Shown one piece after another: positions 35,264 to 44,353 of a stretch of 64,000 nucleotides of DNA. Positions within the stretch are counted from its first letter, which is position 1. Every line of letters starts with the position of its first letter. The notes under the pieces were generated by a model. That model was not told the DNA's origin, did no database searches, and saw nothing but the letters and a program-made list of their open reading frames with translations. Made by a program: the position numbers and the translations under genes. The DNA comes from JBPYCR01 sp051846935 (lineage in GTDB: Bacteria > Bacillota > Bacilli > Bacillales > Amphibacillaceae), in assembly GCF_051846935.1 (NCBI RefSeq), contig NZ_JBPYCS010000006.1, positions 86,467-150,466 on the forward strand, given 5' to 3'.

Positions 35264-35512
35264 GAAGCAATTCATTCTACACCACGGAGCCTCATACTGG
35301 ATTGCAAACGAAGAAAAAGAGTAAGCACCCATTCTATGAATCACCGAATTTCTGTAACGTACCGATTTGAATCGCCTATGTAGCTATGTAATAAGGATTG
35401 TGAATCACGAATATAAATTTCTATAAATTAAACGCAACAATCCATACGATAGAATTGTATTTTAATTAGGCATGTGTCGTCTTTAAGCGAAACAAATGAA
35501 TACTGATTTAAT

Positions 35513-36874
35513 TTAAACAATATACTCTTTTTTAGACAAATCACTTTCCGAAGAACGGATATAATATGCGCCTTTGGTAATGTATGCCACAATTACCGTT
35601 AAAATCGAAGCTAATATTGCAGCGAAGAACGCAGCTGTATTTTGTAAAAAGACACCCATAAAACCTAAGGCAGCAACTGTTCCAAGCACACTTGCAACTG
35701 TTAATGAAACGACCCCAACCGGGTTCCATTTATGCAAGTTGTTTTGTCTTTCTTCATAATAATTCGGACCGATTTTAAGGAATTTTTTCACAACTAGTGC
35801 ATCTGTAACTAATATTGCAGCCCATGCTAATAGAAACACTCCTTGGAACGTTAATGCCGTATCCAAGTGGTCAACGATTCCTCCTAGCATGAGTCCCATA
35901 GCGATTACACCTGCAACAACGACCCAAAAGCGACGACCTGGTTTAAATTTAACAACGTTTTCAAAGAAATTTGATAACGATAACGAGCTACTATAAATGT
36001 TCGTTACATTAATTCTTAACTGCGTAAGTAAGGTGAACAGCGCTCCTCCAACACCTAGGAGCTGTACGATATAAACTCCTGGATTTGGTTCTGCCATTAG
36101 AACGCCGAACCAAATTCCAAGTCCACCCATTACACCATAACAAAATATTTGAGGTATAAATCCGATTGCAATCGTACCTTTAATATCCTTTGGCTTCAAA
36201 AATCTCGCGTAGTCAGAAGCAAGTAATGCGGTCAGCCCCATAATTCCATGCTGCATTCCAATACAAAGAAGCAAGGCAGTGCCACCAACTTTTACACCTT
36301 CAGGCATATACGTCAAAAAGCCACCGTCATAAACAGGTGTTTTAAACATAGCCATTACGATAGCCGTACCTAAAAAAACGAGAAATAACAGCAAAGACCA
36401 CTTTTGTAATTTATCCAACTGCTTTATTCCGAACCAGTTCAGTGGTATAACGACGGAGCCGAAAATGATAATATATACCCATTGAGGTATAGAAGGAAAG
36501 AACTCATGTACGGCAAATACGAGAATCATGCCCTCAAATGCACAGTACATAATGAAATTAGATGCGTAAATAAGCGAGGTAAGTGAAGCTCCGATGTAGC
36601 CAAACCCGCCACCACGAGATAGTAAATTAACATTCATCCCATTTTTAGCAGATAAGTATGCAATAAACGTTCCTAGGATACCAGCGACTACGATAGCGTA
36701 TACTGCTGATATAATGGCATTAATCGCACCGAATTTCAATGCCATCACACTTCCTAGTTGAAAGTAAAAAATGGCTGTCGCAATACCAAAGGTAATATTT
36801 GTAATACTGATCCAGCCCATATTTCTTTTATTTATAGGCACTCTAGCTAAAGAATAATCGTCTTTTTGCTCCAT
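35513..36874 (-). CDS. NCS1-family nucleobase permease (cytosine permease-like)
   Basis: A 453-residue secondary transporter with about twelve membrane segments, of the CodB/PucI NCS1 family (NITFGIATAIFYFQLGS, GGFGYIGASLTSLIYASNF, RINVTNIYSSSLSLSNFFE). The start is uncertain: the frame opens at GTG 36943, an AGAGGAG at about 36912 has only TTG, ATT or ATC after it, and the first ATG with a normal family N-terminus is at 36874. Cytosine, hydantoin or another nitrogen compound are possible substrates; no catabolic gene lies beside it. Confidence 0.85.
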   Translation of the reverse strand: MEQKDDYSLARVPINKRNMGWISITNITFGIATAIFYFQLGSVMALKFGAINAIISAVYAIVVAGILGTFIAYLSAKNGMNVNLLSRGGGFGYIGASLTSLIYASNFIMYCAFEGMILVFAVHEFFPSIPQWVYIIIFGSVVIPLNWFGIKQLDKLQKWSLLLFLVFLGTAIVMAMFKTPVYDGGFLTYMPEGVKVGGTALLLCIGMQHGIMGLTALLASDYARFLKPKDIKGTIAIGFIPQIFCYGVMGGLGIWFGVLMAEPNPGVYIVQLLGVGGALFTLLTQLRINVTNIYSSSLSLSNFFENVVKFKPGRRFWVVVAGVIAMGLMLGGIVDHLDTALTFQGVFLLAWAAILVTDALVVKKFLKIGPNYYEERQNNLHKWNPVGVVSLTVASVLGTVAALGFMGVFLQNTAAFFAAILASILTVIVAYITKGAYYIRSSESDLSKKEYIV

Positions 36875-37274
36875 ATTTTCTTCTGTATGACTTAAACCGA
36901 TGTAAATCAACTCCTCTAGGCAACTTCTATTTATATGCGTCACCTTTATTTCGTGAAGTGATTCACAATCCTATTACAATACTAATACTAACTATATCAA
37001 CTTTACCCTTTATCGCTCAACTGCTGTTAATACGCGTATTTCCTCTTATATTGGCAAAAATACGTTTTAAGCATCATATACATGTACGAACGGAAGAGTT
37101 CTCCTTATCACTCTATTTAATTGCGAACTCCTTCATTATTTGGACAGTGAAATTTCCCAATGCTGGAATATGCTTACATACATTTACTAGCTTATTTTTA
37201 TTACCAATGTAAACATTACTCGAAATCCTTCACTGCTCTTTTATAGCACTACATGAGCCCTGTCTAAAGAAAAA
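36875..37274. other. intergenic region upstream of the NCS1 permease
   Basis: Holds the permease leader with an unassigned AGAGGAG site. A plus-strand 84-codon hydrophobic frame (36958-37212) begins with a GTG without a ribosome site and resembles no family I know, so I do not call it. Confidence 0.4.
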
Positions 37275-37313
37275 CACTTCCAAATTACAGATATATTCTA
37301 TAATTTGGAAGTG
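37275..37313 (-). terminator. terminator of the 58-residue membrane protein gene
   Basis: CACTTCCAAATTA (37275-37287) pairs perfectly with 37301-37313; on the minus strand the stem is followed by TTTTTCTTT. It lies 33 bp after the stop at 37346. Confidence 0.85.
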
Positions 37314-37345
37314 CCGTCTTTCGTACCTATTTAAAAAACTATAAG

Positions 37346-37522
37346 TTACAATGGTAAGTAGTTTACTAGTTGTCTTGCACTCGTAACTAATACTGCCTGG
37401 TCTTCTTCTAAGCTGGATAGAAATCTAAAGTAGGAAGAACGACCAATCATTATTAGGGCCGTAAAAAGCACAATTGTAAATGCGACTACTGACCATAAAA
37501 TTACGTCTAACATTTTCCCCAT
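37346..37522 (-). CDS. 58-residue single-pass membrane protein
   Basis: A short gene found by reading the minus strand: ATG at 37522, GAGGTGG nine bases upstream, 58 codons, TAA at 37346. The product has one membrane segment (about residues 6-27, WSVVAFTIVLFTALIMIG) and a soluble tail with SSLEEDQAVL. A strong terminator follows at once. Upstream signal, size and terminator make it a convincing single-gene unit. I do not recognise the family. It lies 470 bp upstream of the NCS1 permease in the same direction, so a transporter accessory role is possible but unproven. Confidence 0.72.
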   Translation of the reverse strand: MGKMLDVILWSVVAFTIVLFTALIMIGRSSYFRFLSSLEEDQAVLVTSARQLVNYLPL

Positions 37523-38151
37523 TTTCTAACCCACCTCACTCCAATGAGTATATATAATGAAACAATAAAACTCAACTTAATTTCGCAACCGTGCATTTGT
37601 TTAATACTTTCATCTTCACTCTGTCAAATCCGAACAATAAAGTATAAAAGAATGTATATTTTAAAAGCACACAAACTTCTCCAGCGCTTATAAACGCGTT
37701 ATTAAATTGAGTTAATACGGATAATCCCTTCCCACTTTCACAAGCCCTATGATTTAATAGGCGAACTATATATTTGTTAAATTGTTTTTCGTTCGTGTTT
37801 GGTGATGGGAATGAACTTACTAAATTAACGAAATTTAATTTACAATTGTGAATTATTTGTGGCAATTGCGGAACGTTTTTAATACGTGCTTGGAACTATG
37901 TGAAATACCGACAATTGGTAAGTCTATTAAACTGCCATATGAAGCACGCATCCTTAAGTTAGTGAAATACAATTGTGGATATTTAGACGCAGGAAAAACA
38001 CTCTTATGGATAATTATTAAATACGGTGCGGCTGCCGCCAGTAACCTAATAACCATCATTAAAAGAACACCTTTAAAATTCTTAAGTATACATCCCTTTT
38101 TTGTGTATTACTCCTATTCACGATTAAAACATACGTGACTCCATCCATCAT
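37523..38151. other. unassigned region before a MITE copy
   Basis: About 630 bp. Overlapping frames of 97 (minus), 96 (plus) and 68 codons exist, but none has a ribosome site or a recognisable domain. It may be a decayed gene. The sequence ATACGTGACTC at 38131 resembles the right end of the MITE-like element, just left of a complete copy. Confidence 0.35.
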
Positions 38152-38406
38152 ATATGAGTAAAGGGGGAACAGATGCACGAATCTAACTAGATAATATGCG
38201 ATCAATTTTACTTCGAACGATATACACATGAATAACACCGTTGATTTTCACTGCAGGTGGATGCTTTCCGTGGGCACGGCTTCAGCCTCTTCGGAAAGCG
38301 TAGTGTATATCTACTGCGGTCGGTAGGAATCAATACTAATATTAACGAATACAAAGAGAGGTTTTTTAACTTCTTAAAATAACATCCACAAATACGTGAC
38401 TCAATC
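38152..38406 (+). mobile_element. MITE-like element copy 2
   Basis: 255 bp, the longest copy, with internal GCAGGTGGATGCTTTCCG and TACTGCGGTCGGTAGGAA. Left end ATATGAGTAAAG lacks part of the inverted repeat; right end reads ACAAATACGTGACTCAATC. The 9-bp ATCCATCAT flanks it at 38143-38151 and 38407-38415. The longer similarity on the left (ATACGTGACTC just before) means this duplication could also come from recombination with an older element. Confidence 0.82.
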
Positions 38407-38497
38407 ATCCATCATATACAAATCTTTTTCTTTTATATGAATCTGTTATACTTATTAAGGGGCGTTTTATAAAATTAGAGTTAGGGGTTAGTAAGAA

Positions 38498-39691
38498 TTG
38501 AAAAGTATTATATATAAAATGGTTAACGAATATTGGAGTCCCTACATTGCAATTGGGATTGCCGGTGTTTTAAGCGCACTTTATTTTTGGATTACAAATA
38601 CCGTATGGGCAGTTACAGGTGAGTTTACGAGATTTGGTGGCCATATACTTTCCAGCATCGGCGTAAATATTACCGATTGGGATTATTTTAATATGATTAG
38701 CATGGAAGGCACAACATTAACACGAACAGACGGTTGGATTATTTGGGGAATGTTCATCGGAGCCTTTATCATGGTTTTATTCGGTAACAACTTTAAAATT
38801 AGAAAGCCAAATCAAAAAAGGCGTTACGTCCAAGCACTTATCGGAGGAATAATTGCCGGTTTTGGTGCAAGACTTGCTCTAGGTTGTAATTTAGCTGCAT
38901 TTTTCACTGGTGTTCCGCAATTTTCATTTCACGCTTGGATCTTTATGGTTGCTACAGCAATTGGTACCTATGTCGGCTTCAAAATTATTAACATGAAATG
39001 GTGGAAAGGAAAACCTTTATTAAAAAAGGGAAATGTCGCCCAGTCCACCACAGAAAAAAGAGTCATACAGCCATACATAGGCGGAGCCATTGCAATCGTT
39101 TATTTCATTCTTATTGTATATTTCTTCTTCACCGGCAAACCAATGCTCGGCGTTGCTGCAATATTCGGATGTGCGTTTGGTATTTTAATTGAAAGAGGAC
39201 AAATTTGCTTCACTTCCGCTTTTCGTGATTTATGGGTAAGCGGTAGAGCGACAATGGCAAAAGCAATTGGTGTTGGCATGGCAATTAGCACGGTATTAAC
39301 ATTTATCGTTATTATGTATTACGGATTAGAGCCAATCACAAAAATTACTGCACCAAGCACATTGATTGGCGGAATTTTATTCGGAATTGGAATTGTCTTA
39401 GCTGGCAGCTGTGAAACAGGTATGATGTATCGGATGATGGAAGGTCAAGTTGTGTTTTTACCTGTTTTTATAGGAAATGTACTTGGAGCTACGTTTTTGG
39501 CATATGCTTGGGATCATATGGCAGTATATACGATTTTCGTTCAAAGTGGTTCAACTATAAATCTACTGACAGCAATGAAACCTGCCTATGCACTTATTAT
39601 TACATTACTCATGTTAGCCCTTTGGTACATCGTCGCCAATTACTGGCAAAAAAATTACCGTTTTGGGATTGGATTTAAGAAAGGAGCATAA
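38498..39691 (+). CDS. YeeE/YedE family thiosulfate/sulfur transporter
   Basis: A 397-residue membrane protein with about ten membrane segments and two copies of the YeeE/YedE cysteine motif: LALGCNLAAFFTG (near residue 130) and VLAGSCETGMMYR (near 305), with another Cys in ERGQICFTSAFRD. The cysteines of known members pass thiosulfate through the membrane. It starts at TTG with an AGGGG site about 9 bases upstream. The tusA gene follows after 2 bp, so the imported sulfur is likely handed to TusA. Confidence 0.9.
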   Translation: MKSIIYKMVNEYWSPYIAIGIAGVLSALYFWITNTVWAVTGEFTRFGGHILSSIGVNITDWDYFNMISMEGTTLTRTDGWIIWGMFIGAFIMVLFGNNFKIRKPNQKRRYVQALIGGIIAGFGARLALGCNLAAFFTGVPQFSFHAWIFMVATAIGTYVGFKIINMKWWKGKPLLKKGNVAQSTTEKRVIQPYIGGAIAIVYFILIVYFFFTGKPMLGVAAIFGCAFGILIERGQICFTSAFRDLWVSGRATMAKAIGVGMAISTVLTFIVIMYYGLEPITKITAPSTLIGGILFGIGIVLAGSCETGMMYRMMEGQVVFLPVFIGNVLGATFLAYAWDHMAVYTIFVQSGSTINLLTAMKPAYALIITLLMLALWYIVANYWQKNYRFGIGFKKGA

Positions 39692-39693
39692 AA

Positions 39694-39924
39694 TTGGAAA
39701 TTAACCTTACATTAGACGTTCGTGGAGAATCGTGCCCGTACCCAGTTATTTATACGTTGGAAGCATTAGAAGATATGGAAAAAGGAGCTATTTTGCAAGT
39801 TGTTGCTGACTGCCCCGCTTCTTTTAAAAATGTACCTGAGGAAGTTGTTAAGCACGGATACGAGCTCGCAAAAGAGCCTGAGAAAAAAGGACGGGATTTA
39901 TACTTTTATTTTATAGCGGGATAA
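39694..39924 (+). CDS. tusA: TusA/SirA-like sulfurtransferase
   Basis: A 76-residue sulfur carrier with the conserved CPYP motif (Cys near residue 14, in GESCPYPVIYTLEAL) and the usual beta-alpha-beta-alpha-beta fold length. It starts at TTG; AGGAG overlaps the YedE stop, so the two genes are coupled. Cytoplasmic; it would take sulfur from the YedE channel and pass it to further proteins. Confidence 0.92.
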   Translation: MEINLTLDVRGESCPYPVIYTLEALEDMEKGAILQVVADCPASFKNVPEEVVKHGYELAKEPEKKGRDLYFYFIAG

Positions 39925-39969
39925 ATCTTTTCCCCCAAATAAACGAAAAAGAAACCGTTCATCTCAAAA

Positions 39970-40020
39970 ATAGCCGTACGTGGGATATAAATAAATGTCC
40001 ACGTACGGCTATACTTTATT
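39970..40020. terminator. bidirectional terminator after tusA and the RDD gene
   Basis: ATAGCCGTACGTGG (39970-39983) pairs perfectly with 39999-40012, with A-rich and T-rich flanks. It separates tusA from the converging gene at 40076. Confidence 0.88.
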
Positions 40021-40075
40021 TAACTTCATTTTATAAAAAAGGCACCCTTCTTTCTATTATCATCATACATTTCTT

Positions 40076-40465
40076 CTAAACTTCTTTTACAATCGTTCCT
40101 GCATAAAAGTCGTGTGGCAATTGCTTTCCTTCATTTTTTTCAAATGCTTGTCGGTTACCTAAATAGCTAAATGAGCTTACTGTATCTCTGTAAGCCATTC
40201 GTTTTATAAGCTGACGCCTAGTTAATTTGGCACCGTGTTCTCCTTCCAAAGTTAAACCAAGCTGCTTATAGCCAATAGTTTGTCCAGTTTTACGTAATTG
40301 TGCATATTCAAGAGTCCACATTACTAGCGTAGGTGTGAGTAAGGCATGAATCGCTTCTTTCTTTACCTTTTTGCGCAAAAGACATTCTACCCCTGCAGTA
40401 ACGGCAGTCGAAACCGCTAAATCAATAAAAAAAGCTTTTGTTCGTTTTTTAGTAATTGCTTTCAT
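40076..40465 (-). CDS. RDD family membrane protein
   Basis: A 129-residue RDD protein: AFFIDLAVSTAVTAG carries the Asp of the first RDD motif, followed by two more weakly hydrophobic segments and GQTIGYKQLGLTLEG with a conserved basic patch. The open frame extends to 40672, but that N-terminal part lies over a repeat; GAGGGGGATTGAA precedes the ATG at 40465. Function unknown; some RDD proteins act as Na+/H+ antiporters or help other membrane proteins. Confidence 0.8.
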   Translation of the reverse strand: MKAITKKRTKAFFIDLAVSTAVTAGVECLLRKKVKKEAIHALLTPTLVMWTLEYAQLRKTGQTIGYKQLGLTLEGEHGAKLTRRQLIKRMAYRDTVSSFSYLGNRQAFEKNEGKQLPHDFYAGTIVKEV

Positions 40466-40560
40466 TTCAATCCCCCTCGTACAGGCGTTATTATTCCGCC
40501 TATTGTTTCTAACTGTTTCTATAGCAATAATCGGGTATGTTATACCCGATACTTTGCACT

Positions 40561-40670
40561 GCTGGCGGACGCTTTCCGCGGGCATCGCTTGAGCCTGTTC
40601 GGAAGAAAACCACTTCCTGTGGGGTCTCAAGACGCATGCTTTCCCCGATGGAGTCGCCGCCTTTCGTTCC
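40561..40670. repeat. intergenic repeat, family A
   Basis: Matches the copy at 9690-9773 in GGCGGACGCTTTCC and AGACGCATGCTTTCCC, and ends GGAGTCGCCGCCTTTCG. It lies between the RDD and DMT genes. Confidence 0.65.
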
Positions 40671-40697
40671 AAGTAACTAATAAGTGCAATCCGTTGC

Positions 40698-41570
40698 TCA
40701 TTTCATTTCAGCTAGCCTTTTAGGATCTTGATTGTTCTTCAAAAACATATAGAAGGACGCGCCAAAAATAGCGATATACCCTATTATACTCCACCTATCC
40801 GGTATTTGACCAAACAGCACAATACTAATTAACGCAGAGTACACAACTGTCGAATAGAAAAAGATCGATATCTCCTTGGCAGGTGCGTATTTATACGCAA
40901 CCGTAATGCCAAACTGACCTATCGTCGCAAATAAGCCAGCTGCCATTAGATAGATCCATTGCTTTACAGTCATCGGCTCATAAAAGAATACGACAAACGG
41001 CAACAATGCAGCCGTCGTGAAAAAGGAAAAATAAAAAACAACCGTATAAAATTGCTCCTTTTCTCCAAGCACGCGCAGAACGGTATACGCACCTGCAGCG
41101 AAAAAGGCAGATAATAAGCCAATTAAATACGGTACGACTTCTACATTAAATGCCGGTTTAATAATAAAGAACGATCCTGCAAATGCAATCATAATCGCAA
41201 TAACTTGAAAGCGTCGCACATATTCCTTCAGAAAAATCGCCGCAAAAATCATCGTCAAAAACGGACTCATCTTGTTAAGCATATCCGCATCCGATAGTAC
41301 AAGATGATCGATTGCATAAAAATTCAACAGAATACCAACTGCACCTAGAGCAGAACGGAGCAATAAATACTTCTGGTTCTCTTTCTTGCCAAAAAGACGC
41401 GCTTTAAAATACTTCACAAATCCAAAGGCGATAACCATTGAAACCGCATTGCGGAATAACGTTTTTTGTACGGTAGGCACATCTCCTGATAGCTTTACAA
41501 ACGCTGCCATAAGAGAAAACCCAAATGCCGACAAGAGCAATAACAAAATCCCTTTATTTCTGTCACTCAC
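40698..41570 (-). CDS. EamA-family (DMT) transporter
   Basis: A 290-residue transporter with ten membrane segments and two EamA repeats (about residues 5-135 and 150-285). Signature regions are LLLLLLSAFGFSLMAAFVKL at the start and a second repeat entering at LIGLLSAFFAAGAYTVLRVL. The start is uncertain: TTGGAGG touches a TTG at 41582 and stands 12 bases before a GTG at 41570. Substrate unknown; the family exports amino acids, drugs and metabolites. Confidence 0.88.
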   Translation of the reverse strand: MSDRNKGILLLLLSAFGFSLMAAFVKLSGDVPTVQKTLFRNAVSMVIAFGFVKYFKARLFGKKENQKYLLLRSALGAVGILLNFYAIDHLVLSDADMLNKMSPFLTMIFAAIFLKEYVRRFQVIAIMIAFAGSFFIIKPAFNVEVVPYLIGLLSAFFAAGAYTVLRVLGEKEQFYTVVFYFSFFTTAALLPFVVFFYEPMTVKQWIYLMAAGLFATIGQFGITVAYKYAPAKEISIFFYSTVVYSALISIVLFGQIPDRWSIIGYIAIFGASFYMFLKNNQDPKRLAEMK

Positions 41571-42130
41571 GGGCTTCTTCAACCTCCAACTTATTAAACC
41601 TTAATCATCTTTCCTATCTTAATACAAATGGGTTAATTTTGACAGAAATGCACCTGATAGCATTTACTCAGCTCGTTTTCCATTCGAATTAGCATGCGTA
41701 TGAGTAAAAAATATTTGTGGGGGGACAGATGCACGAATCTAACTAGATAATATGTGATCAATTTTACTTCGAACGATATACACATGAATAACACCGTTGA
41801 CTTTCACTGCAGGTGGATGCTTTCCGCGGACACGGAAAGCGTAGTGTATATGTACTGCGGTCGGTAGGAATCAATACTAAAATTAACGAATACAAAGAGA
41901 GGTTTTTTTACTTCTTAAAATAACACCCACAAATACGTGACTCAATCTTAGCATGCTAAAGTGTTTATTTTAAGCAGGAAATAAGGTATTCTATGAATAG
42001 AAAGTCATACGATAATATAAGACCGCCCATGTAGTTGCATGGAACGGTCAAGCGTGTGATAGCCCTTCAAAGGGGCGACTCGCACAAGAATGAAATAATC
42101 ACCCTATTTGCTTGTCAGGCGCAAGGGTGG
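41571..42130. other. intergenic region with MITE copy 3 and RNA hairpins of the Hol-Tox locus
   Basis: Gene-free stretch containing the MITE-like element (41698-41947) and the structured downstream part of the toxin locus (42021-42130). Confidence 0.7.
41698..41947 (+). mobile_element. MITE-like element copy 3
   Basis: 250 bp with left end GTATGAGTAAAAAATATTTG and right end ACAAATACGTGACTCAATC. It is flanked by a perfect 9-bp direct repeat TTAGCATGC at 41689-41697 and 41948-41956. This is the cleanest target duplication in the window. It lacks coding capacity. Confidence 0.92.
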
Positions 42131-42138
42131 TTATTTCA
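42021..42138 (-). ncRNA. structured RNA downstream of the Hol-Tox toxin frame
   Basis: Three hairpins: TGAAATAATCACCCT (42091-42105) with 42124-42138; a GTG..GCCC / GGGGC..CAC stem around 42053-42085; and GACCG...CATG / CATG...CGGTC (42021-42049), which reads as a terminator on the minus strand. This arrangement is typical of Hol-Tox loci in bacilli, where a short membrane toxin has a structured 3' region and an RNA antitoxin. Which strand encodes the regulator RNA is not known from sequence. Confidence 0.65.
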
Positions 42139-42211
42139 TTTTTTTGACAGAATAGCCACGACGACTGCTCCCAAAAGTGAGCATTACAATCAATGACTCA
42201 AATACTGCCAT
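42131..42211 (-). pseudogene. frameshifted Hol-Tox family small toxin
   Basis: The ATG at 42211 follows AGAGGTGATGCCT, the typical Hol-Tox ribosome site. The frame begins MAVFESLIVMLTFG, the family's start, but continues out of phase as SSRRGYSVKKMK. In the next frame the expected hydrophobic end VVVAILSKK and a stop (42136) are present, so one base has been gained or two lost near 42165-42170. The membrane helix is therefore broken and the toxin is probably inactive. Confidence 0.75.
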
Positions 42212-42321
42212 AGGCATCACCTCTCTTTAAAAAAGGAAAGAAAGTGAGCCACCACCAATGAAAGCCTTATTACACTGCTTACAGCATATCGCACAGGAAC
42301 ATTTATTTCTATGTGGAGTTT

Positions 42322-42359
42322 AAAAACGAGGTCTGCCGTTTTGGCAAACCTCGTTTTTT
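42322..42359. terminator. bidirectional terminator after the Rieske oxidoreductase gene
   Basis: AAAAACGAGG pairs with CCTCGTTTTTT with an extra inner TGCC/GGCA helix. It sits 6 bp from the stop at 42365. Nearly the same sequence forms the terminator at 45632. Confidence 0.88.
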
Positions 42360-42364
42360 CATTC

Positions 42365-43879
42365 TTATTTTCTATTCCTTGGCAACCTTTCAAGCGGTTC
42401 GGTAGCTGGTCCTGCAACAACTTCTCCTGTCGCATTAAAACGTGATCCGTGGCACGGACAATCCCATGTTTTGTCGCCGTCATTCCAGTTAACATCACAA
42501 CCCAAATGGGTACAGCTTATATTCAAGTAATGAAGTTTTCCATCATTGTCTTTAAAGACACCGAATTTTTCTTCATCATTTTTTTCAATAATCGTTCCTT
42601 CCCCATTTTTGAGATTGCTTATTACTTTTGTGTGCACCGCATCCCCATAGCTTTCAGTACTTTTTGTTTGTTGCAGCTGCTCGACATCTGGAATATTTCG
42701 TTGCGGGGAAAACAACTCCACATACGGATTTTCTCTTTCCATTACTAGATCGGTCAACAGTTGTGCACCTATTGCAGCGTTTGCTAATCCCCACTTACTA
42801 AATCCGGTTGCTACAAATATGTTTTCTTCCTCCGGGTGAAGACGCCCAATCATTGGTATACGATCCTTTGTAATTAAATCATGGGAAGACCAGCGGGCAG
42901 CGATTTTCCGCGCATGGAACGTCTCTTTGGCAACAGTTAATAAGCTACAATACCGCTCAAAATCCGAGCTTCCGTCTCCGACTTGGTGACTTTCGCCGCC
43001 GACTAACAAATATGACTTGCCGTCGGATCGCATCGTGCGAAACGTTCGTTTTGGATCGTCACAATTAATATACATGCCATCTGGAAATTCCCCTTCTCCT
43101 TCACATGCAAGTGCAAAGGAAATTTCCGGCTTCGTGTTTTTTGCATAATAATTTTCAGGGTCGTGCACTGGGTAATGTGTTGCACAAATCGCTTGGCCAC
43201 AACGAACGGTATGTTCTTCAGTTGTTTTAACTTTAACTGGATGTCCATCCTGTACCTCTGCTACAGCTGTATGCGCATATATACGTACACCCATCCTATC
43301 AAGTTGCTCGACAATTCCAGCTAAAAAAGCAACTGGATGAAATTCATATTGTTCATGCATCACAACGGCCGCTTCGACATCGATCGGCGCAGGAAAATCT
43401 GTTGTAAGCCCCCCTGGAATCGCTAATTGCTTATAAGCTTCAGCTTCTTTTTTTACGTAAGCTGCTTGCTCTTTGGAATTGGTGTACACGTATGCATTTT
43501 GTTTACGTAAATCACAATTAATACTATGTTTTTCTGTCAATTGTTTAACGATATCTATCCCTTGCATATTTGCTTGGTAATAAAGCTGAGCTCTTTCCTT
43601 TCCGTATCTGCTTATAAGCTCATCATAAATGAGATTATGCTGCGCACTTAATTTGGCTGTTGTAAATCCGGTTGTCCCGTGTAGCAACTCACGTGCCTCT
43701 AACAATGCAACACTTTTCCCTTCTTTTGCCAACTTATACGATGTCAAGATGCCAGCAATTCCTCCACCAATAACGGCAACATCGACAGTAAGGCTTTGAT
43801 CCAGCACAGGAAAATCAGGCACCACTTTCGTCTGATGCCAAAATGACGCTGTATCTTCAGGTAATTTCGCTTCAGACAT
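42365..43879 (-). CDS. yhfW: FAD-dependent oxidoreductase with C-terminal Rieske domain (YhfW-like)
   Basis: A 504-residue fusion. Residues ~30-400 are a DAO-type FAD oxidoreductase with VDVAVIGGGIAGILTSYKLA at the dinucleotide site. Residues ~410-500 form a Rieske [2Fe-2S] domain with the ligands in CTHLGC (first Cys/His pair) and CPCHGSRF (second pair). AGGAGGG precedes the ATG. B. subtilis YhfW has the same layout. An electron-transfer role with an amine or imine substrate is likely; the substrate is unknown. Confidence 0.93.
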   Translation of the reverse strand: MSEAKLPEDTASFWHQTKVVPDFPVLDQSLTVDVAVIGGGIAGILTSYKLAKEGKSVALLEARELLHGTTGFTTAKLSAQHNLIYDELISRYGKERAQLYYQANMQGIDIVKQLTEKHSINCDLRKQNAYVYTNSKEQAAYVKKEAEAYKQLAIPGGLTTDFPAPIDVEAAVVMHEQYEFHPVAFLAGIVEQLDRMGVRIYAHTAVAEVQDGHPVKVKTTEEHTVRCGQAICATHYPVHDPENYYAKNTKPEISFALACEGEGEFPDGMYINCDDPKRTFRTMRSDGKSYLLVGGESHQVGDGSSDFERYCSLLTVAKETFHARKIAARWSSHDLITKDRIPMIGRLHPEEENIFVATGFSKWGLANAAIGAQLLTDLVMERENPYVELFSPQRNIPDVEQLQQTKSTESYGDAVHTKVISNLKNGEGTIIEKNDEEKFGVFKDNDGKLHYLNISCTHLGCDVNWNDGDKTWDCPCHGSRFNATGEVVAGPATEPLERLPRNRK

Positions 43880-44353
43880 CTTTAATCCCTCCTACAAGCT
43901 TTATTCGACTATTCCCATACTGTTGTCCGAATAAAACATGAGAAGGGGATACGAATAAGATGCTGTAAGGGGAAACTTTTCACACATTTCGCGAGATGAT
44001 TAAAGTGTGTACATTTTAACAGTATCAACACGGACCACAAGTGTGAATCCACTAGTCATGTACGGTTCTACCTTGCTGAGGAGCGTTCCTCCTTTGATGC
44101 GGGCTCCTATTACGCCAACAATATTAAAATAGTATTCATTATACAAATGCTTTAAAAGTACTGCTGCTAGTGGGTAATGTTCTTTATATCGACTTACCTC
44201 CTAAGTAAAAAGGTGTCAACGAACAAAGGTTTACAATTTTTCACAACAATATACTTTAAGCATTAAACCATATTTTTTGCTTTTTCCACTCAATACTTAT
44301 AGACTGTTGTATTGCTTGGCTTTTTTACACCAAATAAGTATCTATCCTTGCGA
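43880..44353. other. intergenic region between divergent yhfW-like and MFS genes
   Basis: About 470 bp without a gene. A short GAGGAGCGTTCCTCC palindrome at about 44079 can form a hairpin. Promoters for both divergent genes should lie here; none stands out. Confidence 0.4.

Noticed and set aside
36958..37212. 84-codon hydrophobic plus-strand frame upstream of the NCS1 permease
   Set aside because: GTG start without ribosome site, no family resemblance, and AT-rich DNA easily gives hydrophobic frames.
37572..38138. Overlapping frames of 97, 96 and 68 codons on both strands
   Set aside because: No ribosome sites, no domain, mutually overlapping; at most a decayed gene.
40466..40672. 69-residue N-terminal extension of the RDD protein
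   Set aside because: It is translated from a family A repeat; the ATG at 40465 has a strong ribosome site.
44040..44085. GTACGGTTCT motif resembling the end of a group II intron domain V
   Set aside because: The complementary arm and any reverse transcriptase are missing; the match is too short.
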